Shown in pieces: positions 34,460-43,513 of a DNA stretch of 64,000 nucleotides. The notes below the pieces were generated by a model. The model worked only from the letters and a program-made list of their open reading frames with translations, ran no database searches and was not told where the DNA came from. Location of the stretch: NCBI GenBank assembly GCA_022825705.1, contig JAJDWH010000032.1, positions 62,001-126,000 of the forward strand. The letters are read 5' to 3'. This stretch comes from Alphaproteobacteria bacterium. GTDB lineage: Bacteria; Pseudomonadota; Alphaproteobacteria; TMED109. Position 1 is the first letter of the stretch. The number at the start of each line of letters is the position of its first letter. The translations under genes and the position numbers were made by a program.

Positions 34460-34881
34460 CTGCCGGCCGGCGGGACCGATGGGGTCGCCTCTCCGGTCCG
34501 ATCCCTCCACCGGCACGTTTTTTTGGGCCAAGACTTGCGCCGGTATCAGCGGCCAGTCGAATCGAAACGGCCGACGCACGCGGTTTGCACTCCGCACCCG
34601 GCCGTGCCTGATACGAGGCGCATTCCTCATCCACATCGAGGCGTGGCGCCCCGGCTCCGACACATGTCCTCCCCGAGGCCTTCTCCCGATGGCTACCGGG
34701 TTCGATCGGCTGCCGGGCGACGGCCGTCGGTCCACGTCCGCCTGTCGACACGGCGCTATATCTGGACTTGACCGGCGAGTACCGCCCGGGGCCGCCATCC
34801 CATTGGCTTTACCAGCGTTGCCCTGTTGCGCGAAAATGAGGAGGTCGGGACAGGCGAGAAGGACCGAGCCAGGAGGTCACC
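34460..34881. other. intergenic region upstream of the alkB fusion
   Basis: A 422-bp region with no gene. GGACCG and CGGTCC form a loose inverted repeat at about 34475-34500, followed at 34518 by a T7 run, but the spacing is wrong for an intrinsic terminator. A very strong AGGAGGT sits 5 nt before ATG 34882. Confidence 0.35.
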
Positions 34882-37326
34882 ATGGCTGAAAGCGTTGTCG
34901 AGCCGGGTATGCCAACCGAGGCGACTCCGGCCCCGGGAGGCGCGGTCGAGCCGTCGCTGTGGAATGCACTTCCGCATTTTCTGCCGTTGGCGATCTTTCC
35001 GCTGATATTCAATGCCGCCGTTTTCGGCGGCTGGTGGATTGGCGCATGTTTCATCTTTTTCATGCTGGCGGGTCCGCTGGACATCGCACTGGGCGTGGAT
35101 GAACGGAACATGGATCCCGCCAGGACGTCTGAGCGGCGGTTGCTCTGGCACAATCTGCCGGTCTGGGTGTGGGCGTTTCTCTGGCCAGTGACCCTCGTGT
35201 TCGGTCTCTGGCAAATCCTCCTGGCCGACCACTTGGCCACGTGGGAAGCGGTCTCGATGGTTGTCATCCTGGCCGTGGAGGCACAGGCAGTCTTCATCGT
35301 CGGCCACGAGTTGGTCCATCGGCGCACTGTGTGGGAGCGACGCCTTGGGGAGTTCCTGCTCGCCTCGGCCTCCTATCCGCACTACGCGACCGAGCACATC
35401 TATATCCATCACGCCCTGGTGGGCACGCCGCTCGACCTCGGCTCGGCACCGAAGGGTCAGAGCCTCTGGCACTACTTTCCGCGCGAGCTGGCCAGCAATA
35501 TCACTGGCGCATGGCGAGTGGCCCGCGAGCGGTTGGCACGGCGCGGCCTGCCGGTCTGGCACTACACGAATCCGTTCTGGCGATACGGCGGCGAAACGGT
35601 CGCCTGGTACTCGCTGATCTACTGGATGGGCGGTCCTTGGGCCATCCTCATTTTCGCCATCCTCTGCCTCGGCGTGGTTCTGTCGATGAAGATCAGCAAC
35701 TACATCCAGCACTACGGACTGCGTCGCATCCGGCTCTCGACCGGTCGGTTCGAGCGTGTACGGCCTCGCCATTCCTGGAGCGCCAATTGGCGATTCAGCA
35801 ACTGGATGTTCTACAACATGCAGCGGCACCCGGATCACCATGCCGTGGCAAGCCGCCATTACTCGCTGCTTCAGCATCACGGCGGGGACGAATCGCCGCA
35901 GCTGCCTGGCAGTTACGCCAAGATGTTCAATCTGGCGGTGCGTCCGCGGCGCTGGTTCGAGACCATGGACCCCCTGGTCGATCGCTGGCGCGCGCATTTC
36001 TATCCGGAAATAGACGACTGGAGCGCCTACGACAGCCCGGTTTCCGCTGCCCGTCCCGAAGCGTTTGACGCGATCGTCGAGATCTTCGGCGCGGCGCCTC
36101 GGCTCGCGCGGCAGATCGAACGCCATCCCGAGTTGCTCGACACGCTCCAGGACAGGGAGTTCACCGATCTCGATCTTCCCACGGGCTTCGGACCGGACCC
36201 GGAAAGCGAAGCCATTGCCCGACGTGGCCTGACCCGGATCTACTGGACGCGCGAGTTCGGGGTACCGGAAATGCGCGCGCAAATCGCCGAGGCGCCGTTT
36301 CAGGATGCCGGCGACGCTGCGGAAGTCGTTCGGAACTGGGCAAACGACAAGGCATTTCAAATCGGCGTTCACACCCTGCGGGGGAATCTGTCGCCGATCG
36401 AAGCCGCGACGGCCCTTTCCCACGTCGCAGATGCTGCCGTGACCGCCGTGTTGGCGGCCGTCCAGGATGAATTTGCCGAGCAGCACGGTCCGGGCGACGG
36501 GGGCGGGTTCGCCGCCGTCGTCCTGGGCGATCTGGCGAGCAGGGAGGCCGCGCCGGACGCGGAACTCCATCTCTTGTTCGTGCACGAGGGCGGTCAGCAG
36601 GATCACTACGACTCGCTGTGTCGCCGAATTCTGGAGGCGACAGATGGCTTATCGGTCGACAGCCTGCTGTTTGCGCCGCTTCCGACCGCCCGGAACAGGC
36701 GGGACGTGTGGTTACTGGCCGACTTCGTGGGACATTTCCGGGAGGGCGCCACGACCGACGAGCTTCGCGACCTGATCCGGGCGCGATGCCTCTACGAGTC
36801 TCCCGGCTCCGGCATGGAGCGACGGTTCGCTGAAGCACGGAGCGAGGCGCTGTCCGGCTCCACGGTACGCGGAGAGCTGATCGCGGAACTCGCCGAGCCA
36901 GCCACGGACGCCGGCGAAGCCTGTCTGTCGGCAATCGACAGTGGACGTGGCGGCCTCGGCGATGTGGAGCGCGTAGCCCGATGGCTGCAATTGCACCACT
37001 TCCGAGACATGCCAGCCGAAACCGCCGCCACCGCGGCTTCGGTCTTCGAAACGGCTGCCACGCACGGATGGATCGCCGACGGGGCCGCAAAGCGGTTGGC
37101 CGAGGCGGCCAACCTGTGGCGAAATCTGCAGGGAGCTGTCCGCCTTGTTGCCGGTGCCAATCCCGAGATCGACGCACTCGGCAACCGGGCCAAGGCCGTG
37201 CTCGCGCAATGCTGCGGGGCCGACGACTTCAAGGCACTGGTGACCGCAGTGACGGACATGGTTGCCAGCACCGCCGGAGAGATCGACGCGGTGCGCGGCA
37301 ATGATGCTTCCGAGTCGCAGGCTTGA
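34882..37326 (+). CDS. AlkB-type alkane/fatty-acyl hydroxylase fused to a degenerate GlnE-like adenylyltransferase module
   Basis: An 814-aa fusion. Residues about 25-385 are an integral-membrane di-iron hydroxylase of the AlkB family: TM helices, then the His boxes GHELVHRR (141), EHIYIHHALVGTP (171), NYIQHYG (273) and QRHPDHHAVASRHY (314). Residues about 395-814 resemble glutamine synthetase adenylyltransferase GlnE: IERHPELLDTL, NDKAFQIGVHTLRGNLSPIE, GFAAVVLGDLASREAAPDAE and the helical region with DSGRGGLGDVERVARWLQLH. The catalytic nucleotidyltransferase motif (GKLG...SDxDLxF) reads GDLA...AELHLLF, with Glu and His replacing the two Asp, so it is probably inactive. Standalone gene with AGGAGGT. 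AlkB usually needs rubredoxin, not seen here. Role of the tail unknown. Confidence 0.85.
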   Translation: MAESVVEPGMPTEATPAPGGAVEPSLWNALPHFLPLAIFPLIFNAAVFGGWWIGACFIFFMLAGPLDIALGVDERNMDPARTSERRLLWHNLPVWVWAFLWPVTLVFGLWQILLADHLATWEAVSMVVILAVEAQAVFIVGHELVHRRTVWERRLGEFLLASASYPHYATEHIYIHHALVGTPLDLGSAPKGQSLWHYFPRELASNITGAWRVARERLARRGLPVWHYTNPFWRYGGETVAWYSLIYWMGGPWAILIFAILCLGVVLSMKISNYIQHYGLRRIRLSTGRFERVRPRHSWSANWRFSNWMFYNMQRHPDHHAVASRHYSLLQHHGGDESPQLPGSYAKMFNLAVRPRRWFETMDPLVDRWRAHFYPEIDDWSAYDSPVSAARPEAFDAIVEIFGAAPRLARQIERHPELLDTLQDREFTDLDLPTGFGPDPESEAIARRGLTRIYWTREFGVPEMRAQIAEAPFQDAGDAAEVVRNWANDKAFQIGVHTLRGNLSPIEAATALSHVADAAVTAVLAAVQDEFAEQHGPGDGGGFAAVVLGDLASREAAPDAELHLLFVHEGGQQDHYDSLCRRILEATDGLSVDSLLFAPLPTARNRRDVWLLADFVGHFREGATTDELRDLIRARCLYESPGSGMERRFAEARSEALSGSTVRGELIAELAEPATDAGEACLSAIDSGRGGLGDVERVARWLQLHHFRDMPAETAATAASVFETAATHGWIADGAAKRLAEAANLWRNLQGAVRLVAGANPEIDALGNRAKAVLAQCCGADDFKALVTAVTDMVASTAGEIDAVRGNDASESQA

Positions 37327-37828
37327 AACTCAGAAGGATTGTTTTTGAAGCGGCGAATCGTGGCAGAACGCGAACCTACGTTTGCGCGCGGATCCGACGT
37401 CAGAGGTGAGACCTGACAAGTCTTCTCGAGGTGTTTGGACCCCCAACCTGCGCTCACCTGCAGGCTCTTGACATTCGTCCTTGACAGGGGTTCGGGCCGT
37501 AAGTGTGACGGGCCCAGCTAGGCTGCCTCATCTGATCCGCGCGATGAGAACTTTCGGCGCCACGCTCGCGGTTTCCGCAATTGCGATTGATCCCGCCTTT
37601 TCGGGTTTGGCTTTCGAGCCTGCCGTCCGCAAGCGGCCCAAGTCGCGGGTCGTTGCGTTTGGCGGGCATGGCTAGAGGTTCAGTTTTCTCGAGTAGCTTA
37701 GCAACATCACCCCAACCGTGGCCGCGCCCTGCGCGGACGAAACCGTTCTTCGCCACCAGCGTCAGAAACCCGACCCAGAGTATGATCTGCAGGTTCGCAC
37801 CATGACCAATAATCAGGCCATGGCCTTA
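37327..37828. other. gene-poor stretch before the mobile-mystery genes
   Basis: About 500 bp without a supported gene. On the minus strand at about 37690-37805 a peptide containing LQIILWVGFLTLVAKNGFV resembles the AKNG helix of AcrB-like RND pumps with a small deletion; no start or remaining domain is present, so it could be a small relic or chance. No repeat ends or tRNA detected. Confidence 0.3.
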
Positions 37829-37863
37829 TTGACAAATACGAACAAACAGGCTATAACCTGTTT
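37829..37863 (+). promoter_or_regulatory. mobile-mystery promoter with operator over the -10
   Basis: TTGACA (37829-37834) and TATAAC (37852-37857) are 17 bp apart. The inverted repeat AAACAGG-N6-CCTGTTT (37844-37863) covers the -10 box. A second copy with an intact left arm (AAACAGG, 37877-37883) and a degenerate right arm starts 33 bp downstream and reaches the ATG of the HTH gene. Autorepression by that HTH protein is likely. Confidence 0.65.
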
Positions 37864-37893
37864 TACTGTCACTGACAAACAGGTCGTCACCTT

Positions 37894-38355
37894 ATGAGAA
37901 CTGGTACGAGAGCTATTTCGCGCCAACGCTTGGATCAACGCTTTTCGTCCATGAAGCCGGAATACCGCTACCAACCTCCACCGAAAGGCTGGATCAGGGC
38001 GATACGCGACGCTTTGGGCATGTCCGGCACCCAACTTGGCCGACGCATGGGGGTGAAAGCCCAAAGCGTCGCAGACATCGAGAAGTCGGAGGCTTCTGGA
38101 ACCATCCAGCTCAAGACGCTTCGCAGGGTGGCGGAGGCGCTGGACTGTGTTGCGGTTTACGCGCTCATTCCCAAGTCTTCGCTGGAAGAATTGGTTCAAC
38201 GAAACGCCCGCGAGATCGCACGCAAAGAACTCGTCCGGATCGCGCATTCGATGGATCTTGAAGCCCAAGGCCTGTCTCCGGAAGAACGCGAAGGACAACT
38301 CGAAAACTATATTCGCCAACACCTTCGAGAACGTGATCTATGGAAGGATGCTTGA
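37894..38355 (+). CDS. mobile mystery protein A (XRE-type HTH regulator/antitoxin)
   Basis: A 153-aa protein of the mobile mystery A family (TIGR02612 type), always paired with a Fic protein. The middle is a Cro/C1-type helix-turn-helix: WIRAIRDALGMSGTQLGRRM then VKAQSVADIEKSEASGTIQL and TLRRVAEALDCVAVYALIP. The C-terminal third is helical and charged, probably contacting the partner. It is preceded by a good promoter whose -10 is covered by an operator. Its stop overlaps the Fic gene start by 16 bp. Likely the repressor and antitoxin of the pair. Confidence 0.87.
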   Translation: MRTGTRAISRQRLDQRFSSMKPEYRYQPPPKGWIRAIRDALGMSGTQLGRRMGVKAQSVADIEKSEASGTIQLKTLRRVAEALDCVAVYALIPKSSLEELVQRNAREIARKELVRIAHSMDLEAQGLSPEEREGQLENYIRQHLRERDLWKDA

Positions 38356-38942
38356 ACGATCTCTTCGATGAGCCGGCGCATACCACCCCTCTCGAGCCGG
38401 GAGAGCGCAGAGGTCTTCTCCAGACCTGGATTACCTATCGGCGAGATCTGAACGAGGCGGAGCAAACGAACGTCGCTGCGGGCACAGTATGGGCTTGGCG
38501 CGTTCGCCGACGACGCGACCTGCTTGAGGAGAAATTCATCCGGCAACTTCACAAGCGCCTGTTCGGTGACGTCTGGGCCTGGGCCGGCGAGTTTCGCATG
38601 ACCGAGCGGAACATCGGTATCGAGCCGGTACGGATTCCCGTCGAACTAAGAATGGCATTCAACGACGCTCGTTACTGGATTGAACACGAATCATTCCCGC
38701 CCGACGAGATTGCCGTGCGACTGCATCACCGGCTTGTCGCGATTCATCCGTTTCCCAATGGAAATGGCCGAACGACGCGCCTGATGGGAGATTTGGTGGC
38801 AGCCCGCCTCGGCCAGGACCCGTTTACGTGGGGCAGACAGGATCTGACCGATGTCAGCGAAACGCGTACTAGATACATCGCCGCCCTTCGGGCCGCTGAC
38901 TACCACGACATTGGTCCGCTGCTGGAGTTTGCGCGCTCGTAG
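38340..38942 (+). CDS. mobile mystery protein B (Fic-domain protein)
   Basis: A 200-aa Fic-fold protein (TIGR02613 type). The catalytic loop HPFPNGNGRTTRLMGD holds the full HPFx[D/N]GNGR motif, so AMP- or related nucleotide transfer to a target hydroxyl is expected. Other features are LHKRLFGDVWAWAGEFRMTE and LHHRLVAIH. No classical inhibitory [S/T]xxxE[G/N] helix is evident inside it, consistent with control by the preceding HTH protein. Overlap with that gene shows coupling. The name reflects the family's frequent presence on mobile elements; no element ends are visible here. Confidence 0.9.
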   Translation: MEGCLNDLFDEPAHTTPLEPGERRGLLQTWITYRRDLNEAEQTNVAAGTVWAWRVRRRRDLLEEKFIRQLHKRLFGDVWAWAGEFRMTERNIGIEPVRIPVELRMAFNDARYWIEHESFPPDEIAVRLHHRLVAIHPFPNGNGRTTRLMGDLVAARLGQDPFTWGRQDLTDVSETRTRYIAALRAADYHDIGPLLEFARS

Positions 38943-39232
38943 ATGCTCAGGGCGATCCGTAACCATGTAGGACTGATCGCGGTAGGGCGATTGTTCGAGC
39001 ACCAACCTGAATTTGGCCGCCGGCTCTGCGGCTCCGGAAGCTGTCCGCATTTCAACCCCGATTCCGCTGGCCTGCAAGCAGCGAGGCCGGAGACTTCACC
39101 GGAAGCGTGAATCCATCCGGGCGCCGCTCATGGAGCGCCGTCGCCGTCTCGGTCCGGGTGGGCTGGGCCGTGCGCCGGCAACCCGTGGTCACCGGTGCGA
39201 GGGCGGGAGGCGCCGTTTGCCGGCGGAATCCC

Positions 39233-39922
39233 TTAGCTGGGTCCAGATTGGTCGCGGGTTCCGCGACCGAGGTCGATCTCCGGCTCCGTACCCTTCAGCA
39301 AACGCCGCACGTTGGCGTGATGGCGAAAGGTGACGAGCAGTGCGATCAGGATCAGGGAGGACAAGTGCGCAGGATCGCCGGGAAGTCCGATCGGCAGGTG
39401 ACCAGCCCGCTGCAGTTCCAGCAGTCCCCAAAGGAGGACGGGAGCGCCCGCCGCTAGTGCGCCCAGCGCCCCGACCGAGGACTTGCGGAATATCGAGACG
39501 AGCGCGACCCATCCGGCTGCCGACACGAGTGCGACCGGCCACGTCAACGCCAGCAACGTGCCGTACGTGGTGGCAACTCCCTTGCCGCCGCGGAAGCCGA
39601 GCCACACGGGAAACATGTGTCCGGTGACGGCGGCCAGCGCCGCCCAGCCTGCGGGCTCGGGCCCGAACCGCACGGCCAGTACGACGGCCAGCGTCCCCTT
39701 CGCGGCGTCCAGGACGAGCGTCGCTAAGGCCAGATCGCGCCGTCCGGTACGCAGCACGTTGGTCGCGCCGATGTTGCCCGACCCGCGCTGCCGCACATCG
39801 CCGACGCCCGCCAACCGGCCCAGGATCAGACCGAACGGAATCGAGCCAAGCAGATAGGCCGGGACCAGCACGGTCGCCCAATAGACGATCTGCCCCGTCC
39901 CCAGCACGAGGTCCGGGATCAT
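39233..39922 (-). CDS. plsY: acyl-phosphate:glycerol-3-phosphate acyltransferase PlsY
   Basis: A 229-aa membrane enzyme making lysophosphatidate from acyl-phosphate and glycerol-3-phosphate. The three cytosolic motifs of PlsY are present: LLGSIPFGLILGR, RQRGSGNIGATNVLR, and MFPVWLGFRGGKGVATTYG, with hydrophobic helices between. Its start overlaps the pyrC stop by four bases, so it is the last gene of a pyrB-pyrC-plsY unit, a conserved alphaproteobacterial arrangement. The acyl-phosphate donor is made by PlsX, encoded at 53913. Confidence 0.95.
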   Translation of the reverse strand: MIPDLVLGTGQIVYWATVLVPAYLLGSIPFGLILGRLAGVGDVRQRGSGNIGATNVLRTGRRDLALATLVLDAAKGTLAVVLAVRFGPEPAGWAALAAVTGHMFPVWLGFRGGKGVATTYGTLLALTWPVALVSAAGWVALVSIFRKSSVGALGALAAGAPVLLWGLLELQRAGHLPIGLPGDPAHLSSLILIALLVTFRHHANVRRLLKGTEPEIDLGRGTRDQSGPS

Positions 39923-41238
39923 GGTCCTTCGCCGAAGACCGGGCGGCCGTCGACAACTGTTCGGACCGCCCGGCCGCGAACCGGATGCGCGGTGTATGGC
40001 GCGTTCTGGGACTTGCTTCGAAATTCCTTGGCGTCCAGGACCCAGGCCTGATCAAGGTCTAGGAGGACGAGGTCGGCGGGCTCGCCTGGAGCCAGGCGCC
40101 CGCCCGGGACGCCGAAGATGGAGGCCGGGTTCCAGGTTACCCGCCGGAGCAGCTCGATCAGAGAGAGTTGACCCGAATGCACGAATTCCAGGGCCAACGG
40201 CAGCACGGCCTCCAGAGCGGCCATCCCAAAGTCCGCCTGCTCGAACGGCTGACGCTTGCTGTCCTCATGGTGGGGCGAGTGGTCGCTCGCGATGACATCG
40301 ATCACGCCGTTCACGACGGCCTCGGCGACGGCGGCCCGGTCGGCCTCGGAGCGCAGCGGCGGCGACACCTTGGCGAAGGTGCGCCAGCCCTCGACCTCGT
40401 TTTCGGTAAGCGCGAAGTAGTGCGGCGCCGTTCCGGCCGTGACCGCCACGCCCCGCGCCTTGGCAGCCGCGACGGCGTCCACCGCGCCACGGGTCGAGAG
40501 AAGCGGGAAGTGGATGCGCGACCCGGCCGCTTCGGCCAGCCGCAGGTCACGCTCGATCAGGATCATTTCCGCGATGGGCGGACGGCTGGGCAGGCCAAGC
40601 CGCGTGGCAAGAACACCCGCGTTCATGGTGCCGTTCCCCGCCAGGGCAGGATGTTCCGGGTGCTGAACGAGCAGCAGATCGAGCGAGCGCGCATACTTGA
40701 GAGCCCGGAACATCAGGCCGGCGTTCTCGACAGCGCGATTGGCGTCGGTGAACGCGGGCACACCGTTCTCGGCCAGCAGGCCCATCTCGGTCAGCGCCTC
40801 GCCACGACTGCCGACCGTGATGGCCGCCATCGCGAAGACCTTGACGAGGCTGGTCTCGCGCGCCCGCCGGCTGATGAACTCCACCTCGGCCACGCCGTCG
40901 ATGACCGGGTCGGTATCCGGCGTACACAGGATGCTGGTGATGCCGCCGACCGCTGCCGAACGGCTGGCCGTGAACAGGGTTTCCTTGTGCTCGGCGCCGG
41001 GCTCCCGGAGATGGGCGCGCGTATCGATCAGGCCCGGCGCCAGCACGAGGCCCGTGCAGTCCACGTGGACCGCGTCCTCGGGGGCTCCGTCGGTGAACAA
41101 CCCGGGTCCGACATCGATGATCTGCTTGCCTTCGGTGAGCAGCCCGCCCTGCGCGTCCAGCCCTGACGCCGGATCCACGAGACGCCCCCCGGTGTAGGCC
41201 GTTCGCCGCGGTGGGGCGCGGAAGCGCTTGCCTGCCAT
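39919..41238 (-). CDS. pyrC: dihydroorotase (class I, alphaproteobacterial PyrC; metal site altered)
   Basis: A 439-aa amidohydrolase-fold protein of pyrimidine synthesis. Family features are HLREPGAEHKETLFTASRSA, TDPVIDGVAEVEF, LVQHPEHPALAGNGTMNAG, GTAPHYFALTENEV, and VIASDHSPHHEDSKRQPFEQ. The first metal motif, normally DxHxHLREPG, reads DTRAHLREPG: the first His is Arg while the second is kept. This variation is common in the alphaproteobacterial version next to pyrB, some of which are thought to be structural partners of PyrB. Its start codon touches the pyrB stop (shared base at 41238). Catalytic competence is uncertain. Confidence 0.92.
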   Translation of the reverse strand: MAGKRFRAPPRRTAYTGGRLVDPASGLDAQGGLLTEGKQIIDVGPGLFTDGAPEDAVHVDCTGLVLAPGLIDTRAHLREPGAEHKETLFTASRSAAVGGITSILCTPDTDPVIDGVAEVEFISRRARETSLVKVFAMAAITVGSRGEALTEMGLLAENGVPAFTDANRAVENAGLMFRALKYARSLDLLLVQHPEHPALAGNGTMNAGVLATRLGLPSRPPIAEMILIERDLRLAEAAGSRIHFPLLSTRGAVDAVAAAKARGVAVTAGTAPHYFALTENEVEGWRTFAKVSPPLRSEADRAAVAEAVVNGVIDVIASDHSPHHEDSKRQPFEQADFGMAALEAVLPLALEFVHSGQLSLIELLRRVTWNPASIFGVPGGRLAPGEPADLVLLDLDQAWVLDAKEFRSKSQNAPYTAHPVRGRAVRTVVDGRPVFGEGP

Positions 41239-42200
41239 CAGCCGGGGACTCCCGCTGCGGCGTTCTGGACCAACGCTTCGAGCACGGCGATCCGCACCGC
41301 GACTCCGTGCGCCACCTGCTCGAGAATGAGCGAACGGCCGATGTCATCCGCCAGCACGCTGTCGAGTTCGGTCCCGCGATTGATCGGGCCGGGATGCATG
41401 ATCACCGCATCGTCCTTGGCCGCGCGCAACTTGTCCGAATCCAGGCCAAAAAACCGGAAGTATTCGCGGGTAGACGGGACGAGCGAGCCGTGCATGCGTT
41501 CGAGCTGCAGGCGGAGCATCATGACGACGTCGGCCCCGTCCAGCCCCTCGGCCATCGATTCGAACGGCTGGGCGCCGAGCGCCTCGATGCCGGCGGGCAT
41601 GAGCGTCGCCGGGGCCACGACGCGGACCGTTGAACCCATGATGGCGAGCAGGCGCATGTTCGAGCGCGCCACCCGGCTGTGCATGATGTCGCCGCAGATG
41701 GCGACGGTCAGCCCCTCGAGGGTGCCCTTGCGCCGCCGGATCGTCAGGGCGTCGGTCAGGGCCTGGGTGGGGTGCTCGTGGTTCCCGTCACCGGCGTTGA
41801 TCACCGCGCAGTTGACCTTGTGACTCAGGAGATGGGGCACCCCGCTCATGGCGTGGCGCACGACGAGCACGTCGGGGCGCATGGCGTTGAGCGTCATCGC
41901 CGTGTCCAGCAGGGTCTCCCCCTTGCCGGTCGAACTGGTTGCGAGCGACATGTCCACGACGTTGAAGCCGAGATGCTGGCCGGCAATCTGGAACGACGCC
42001 CGGGTGCGGGTCGAATTCTCGAAAAACAGGCTGATCAGCAGGTGGCCGGGCAGCGGGTCGGGCGGACGATTGTCCTGGGCCAGGCAATCCGCGATGAGGT
42101 CGGCCCGATCAATGAGGTGGACGATCTCGGTGCGGCTCATCTCCTCGATTCCAAGGAGATGGCGGCGAGCTACGGGAACGGTGGATGCAGCTTCGCCCAT
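41238..42200 (-). CDS. pyrB: aspartate carbamoyltransferase catalytic subunit
   Basis: A 320-aa ATCase catalytic chain, condensing carbamoyl phosphate with aspartate. Carbamoyl-phosphate binding is shown by [20 protein letters not shown], and other conserved regions are [20 protein letters not shown] and [18 protein letters not shown] 42200 is chosen; the frame is open back to 42245 with a weaker start. No pyrI is present. It heads the pyrB-pyrC-plsY transcript and is divergent from dacA. Confidence 0.96.
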   Translation of the reverse strand: MGEAASTVPVARRHLLGIEEMSRTEIVHLIDRADLIADCLAQDNRPPDPLPGHLLISLFFENSTRTRASFQIAGQHLGFNVVDMSLATSSTGKGETLLDTAMTLNAMRPDVLVVRHAMSGVPHLLSHKVNCAVINAGDGNHEHPTQALTDALTIRRRKGTLEGLTVAICGDIMHSRVARSNMRLLAIMGSTVRVVAPATLMPAGIEALGAQPFESMAEGLDGADVVMMLRLQLERMHGSLVPSTREYFRFFGLDSDKLRAAKDDAVIMHPGPINRGTELDSVLADDIGRSLILEQVAHGVAVRIAVLEALVQNAAAGVPG

Positions 42201-42282
42201 GAGTTCGCACGATAGGTCAGGTCCGGGGCGACGGCAAGCAGCCAAGGCTGCCCTGCTTGTGCGTTCGCCGGATAATGACTAC

Positions 42283-42299
42283 CGGATATGGGGTATCCG
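42283..42299. repeat. inverted repeat in the pyrB/dacA divergent region
   Basis: CGGATA (42283-42288) and TATCCG (42294-42299) flank a 5-nt spacer. It lies between the divergent starts, close to a TGGTACACT extended -10-like sequence at about 42302 for dacA, so it could be an operator. Evidence is the sequence symmetry only. Confidence 0.3.
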
Positions 42300-42346
42300 C
42301 GTGGTACACTAATGCGCTTCTCATGCATCAGTCTTCGGGGTGTTAC

Positions 42347-43513
42347 ATGAATCCTCACTTGCGTACTGGTCGCCGTCGGCTTGTATCGCTCGCCGGCGCT
42401 GTTGCCGTCTTCGCGTGGGCTCTGCCCGTTCCCGCCGTCGCGGTCGAGTTCACGACGACCGCACCGCAGGGGTACCTGATCGACGCCGAGACGGGCACGG
42501 TCCTGCTGGCGAAGGAGGCCGACCAGCCAATGCCGCCGGCGTCGATGAGCAAGCTGATGACCGTGTACATGACGTTCGAGGCGCTCAAGGATGGCCGCCT
42601 CTCGATGGACACCGAACTGCCCGTGAGCCGGGAGGCCTGGCAAAAGGGCGGGTCCAAGATGTTTGTGGAAGTCGACACGATGGTGCCGGTCATCGACCTG
42701 CTGCGCGGCGTGATCGTCCAGTCGGGGAACGACGCGAGCATTGTCCTTGCAGAGGGGATCGGCGGGACCGAGAGCGGTTTTGCGAGCCTGATGAATCACC
42801 GAGCGCGCGAACTTGGCCTCCAGGACAGCCATTTCACCAATTCCACGGGCTGGCCGGACCCGAACCACGTGATGTCCCCCCGCGACCTCGCCCTCCTGAC
42901 CATCCTGATCGTCGACCACTTCCCGGAATACTTCCCACTGTTTTCCGAGACTGAGTACACGTACGGCGGCATCAAGCAGCAGAACCGCAATCCGCTGCTG
43001 TACCGGAACATGGGGGCGGAGGGCATGAAGACCGGCTACACGAAGGCAGCCGGGTACGGCCTGACCGCTTCTGCGCTTCGGAATGGACGGCGCCTGGTAC
43101 TGGTGCTGAACGGCATGAATTCCCCGCGACAGCGCGTGTCCGAGGCGACACGCCTGTTGGAACTGGCGTTTGCACAGACCGAGGCGGTCCACCTGGCCGA
43201 CGCCGGCGAGGTCATTGGGGCGGTGTCCGTGGCCGGCGGGCGGGACCTGGAGGTCCCGGTGGCGTCGGCAACGAGGCTGGCGGCGACCTTGCCGAGGGGG
43301 TCAGGACGCGACGACACCGAGTTCTTTATCCGCTATGAGGGACCGGTAACTGCGCCGATCTCGGCCGGGACCCAGGTTGCCTCGCTGGTGGTCAGCAATC
43401 CGATGCAGGCGCCCACGGAGTATCCGCTGGTCGCGGCCACCCCTGTCCCCGAGGTGGGCCTCTTCATGCGGATGGTCCGGGCCGCCGGGTTCCTGATCTG
43501 GGGCCCTCCATAG
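42347..43513 (+). CDS. dacA: D-alanyl-D-alanine carboxypeptidase (peptidase S11, PBP5/6-like)
   Basis: A 388-aa periplasmic penicillin-binding protein that trims the terminal D-Ala of peptidoglycan stems. ATG 42347 begins a signal peptide (RRLVSLAGAVAVFAWALPVP, cut near AVA). Active-site motifs: SxxK in PPASMSKLM, SxN in VQSGNDAS, KTG in GMKTGYTKAAGYG. A C-terminal beta domain (VASLVVSNPMQAPTEYPLVA) and an amphipathic tail with FMRMVRAAGFLIW for membrane attachment follow. Upstream ATG 42323 is possible. Its stop TAG overlaps the presumptive tmk start. The dacA-tmk-holB-metG-tatD series looks like one operon. Confidence 0.95.
   Translation: MNPHLRTGRRRLVSLAGAVAVFAWALPVPAVAVEFTTTAPQGYLIDAETGTVLLAKEADQPMPPASMSKLMTVYMTFEALKDGRLSMDTELPVSREAWQKGGSKMFVEVDTMVPVIDLLRGVIVQSGNDASIVLAEGIGGTESGFASLMNHRARELGLQDSHFTNSTGWPDPNHVMSPRDLALLTILIVDHFPEYFPLFSETEYTYGGIKQQNRNPLLYRNMGAEGMKTGYTKAAGYGLTASALRNGRRLVLVLNGMNSPRQRVSEATRLLELAFAQTEAVHLADAGEVIGAVSVAGGRDLEVPVASATRLAATLPRGSGRDDTEFFIRYEGPVTAPISAGTQVASLVVSNPMQAPTEYPLVAATPVPEVGLFMRMVRAAGFLIWGPP

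Noticed and set aside
34475-34525. Inverted repeat and T7 run after the RraA gene as a terminator
   Set aside because: The T-run begins well away from the stem, so it does not fit an intrinsic terminator.
34756-36606. 616-codon leftward frame over the alkB fusion
   Set aside because: Antisense shadow; AlkB His boxes and GlnE-like motifs support the other strand.
37690-37805. Possible AcrB-like RND fragment on the minus strand
   Set aside because: Too short, and only one helix resembles the family; may be chance.
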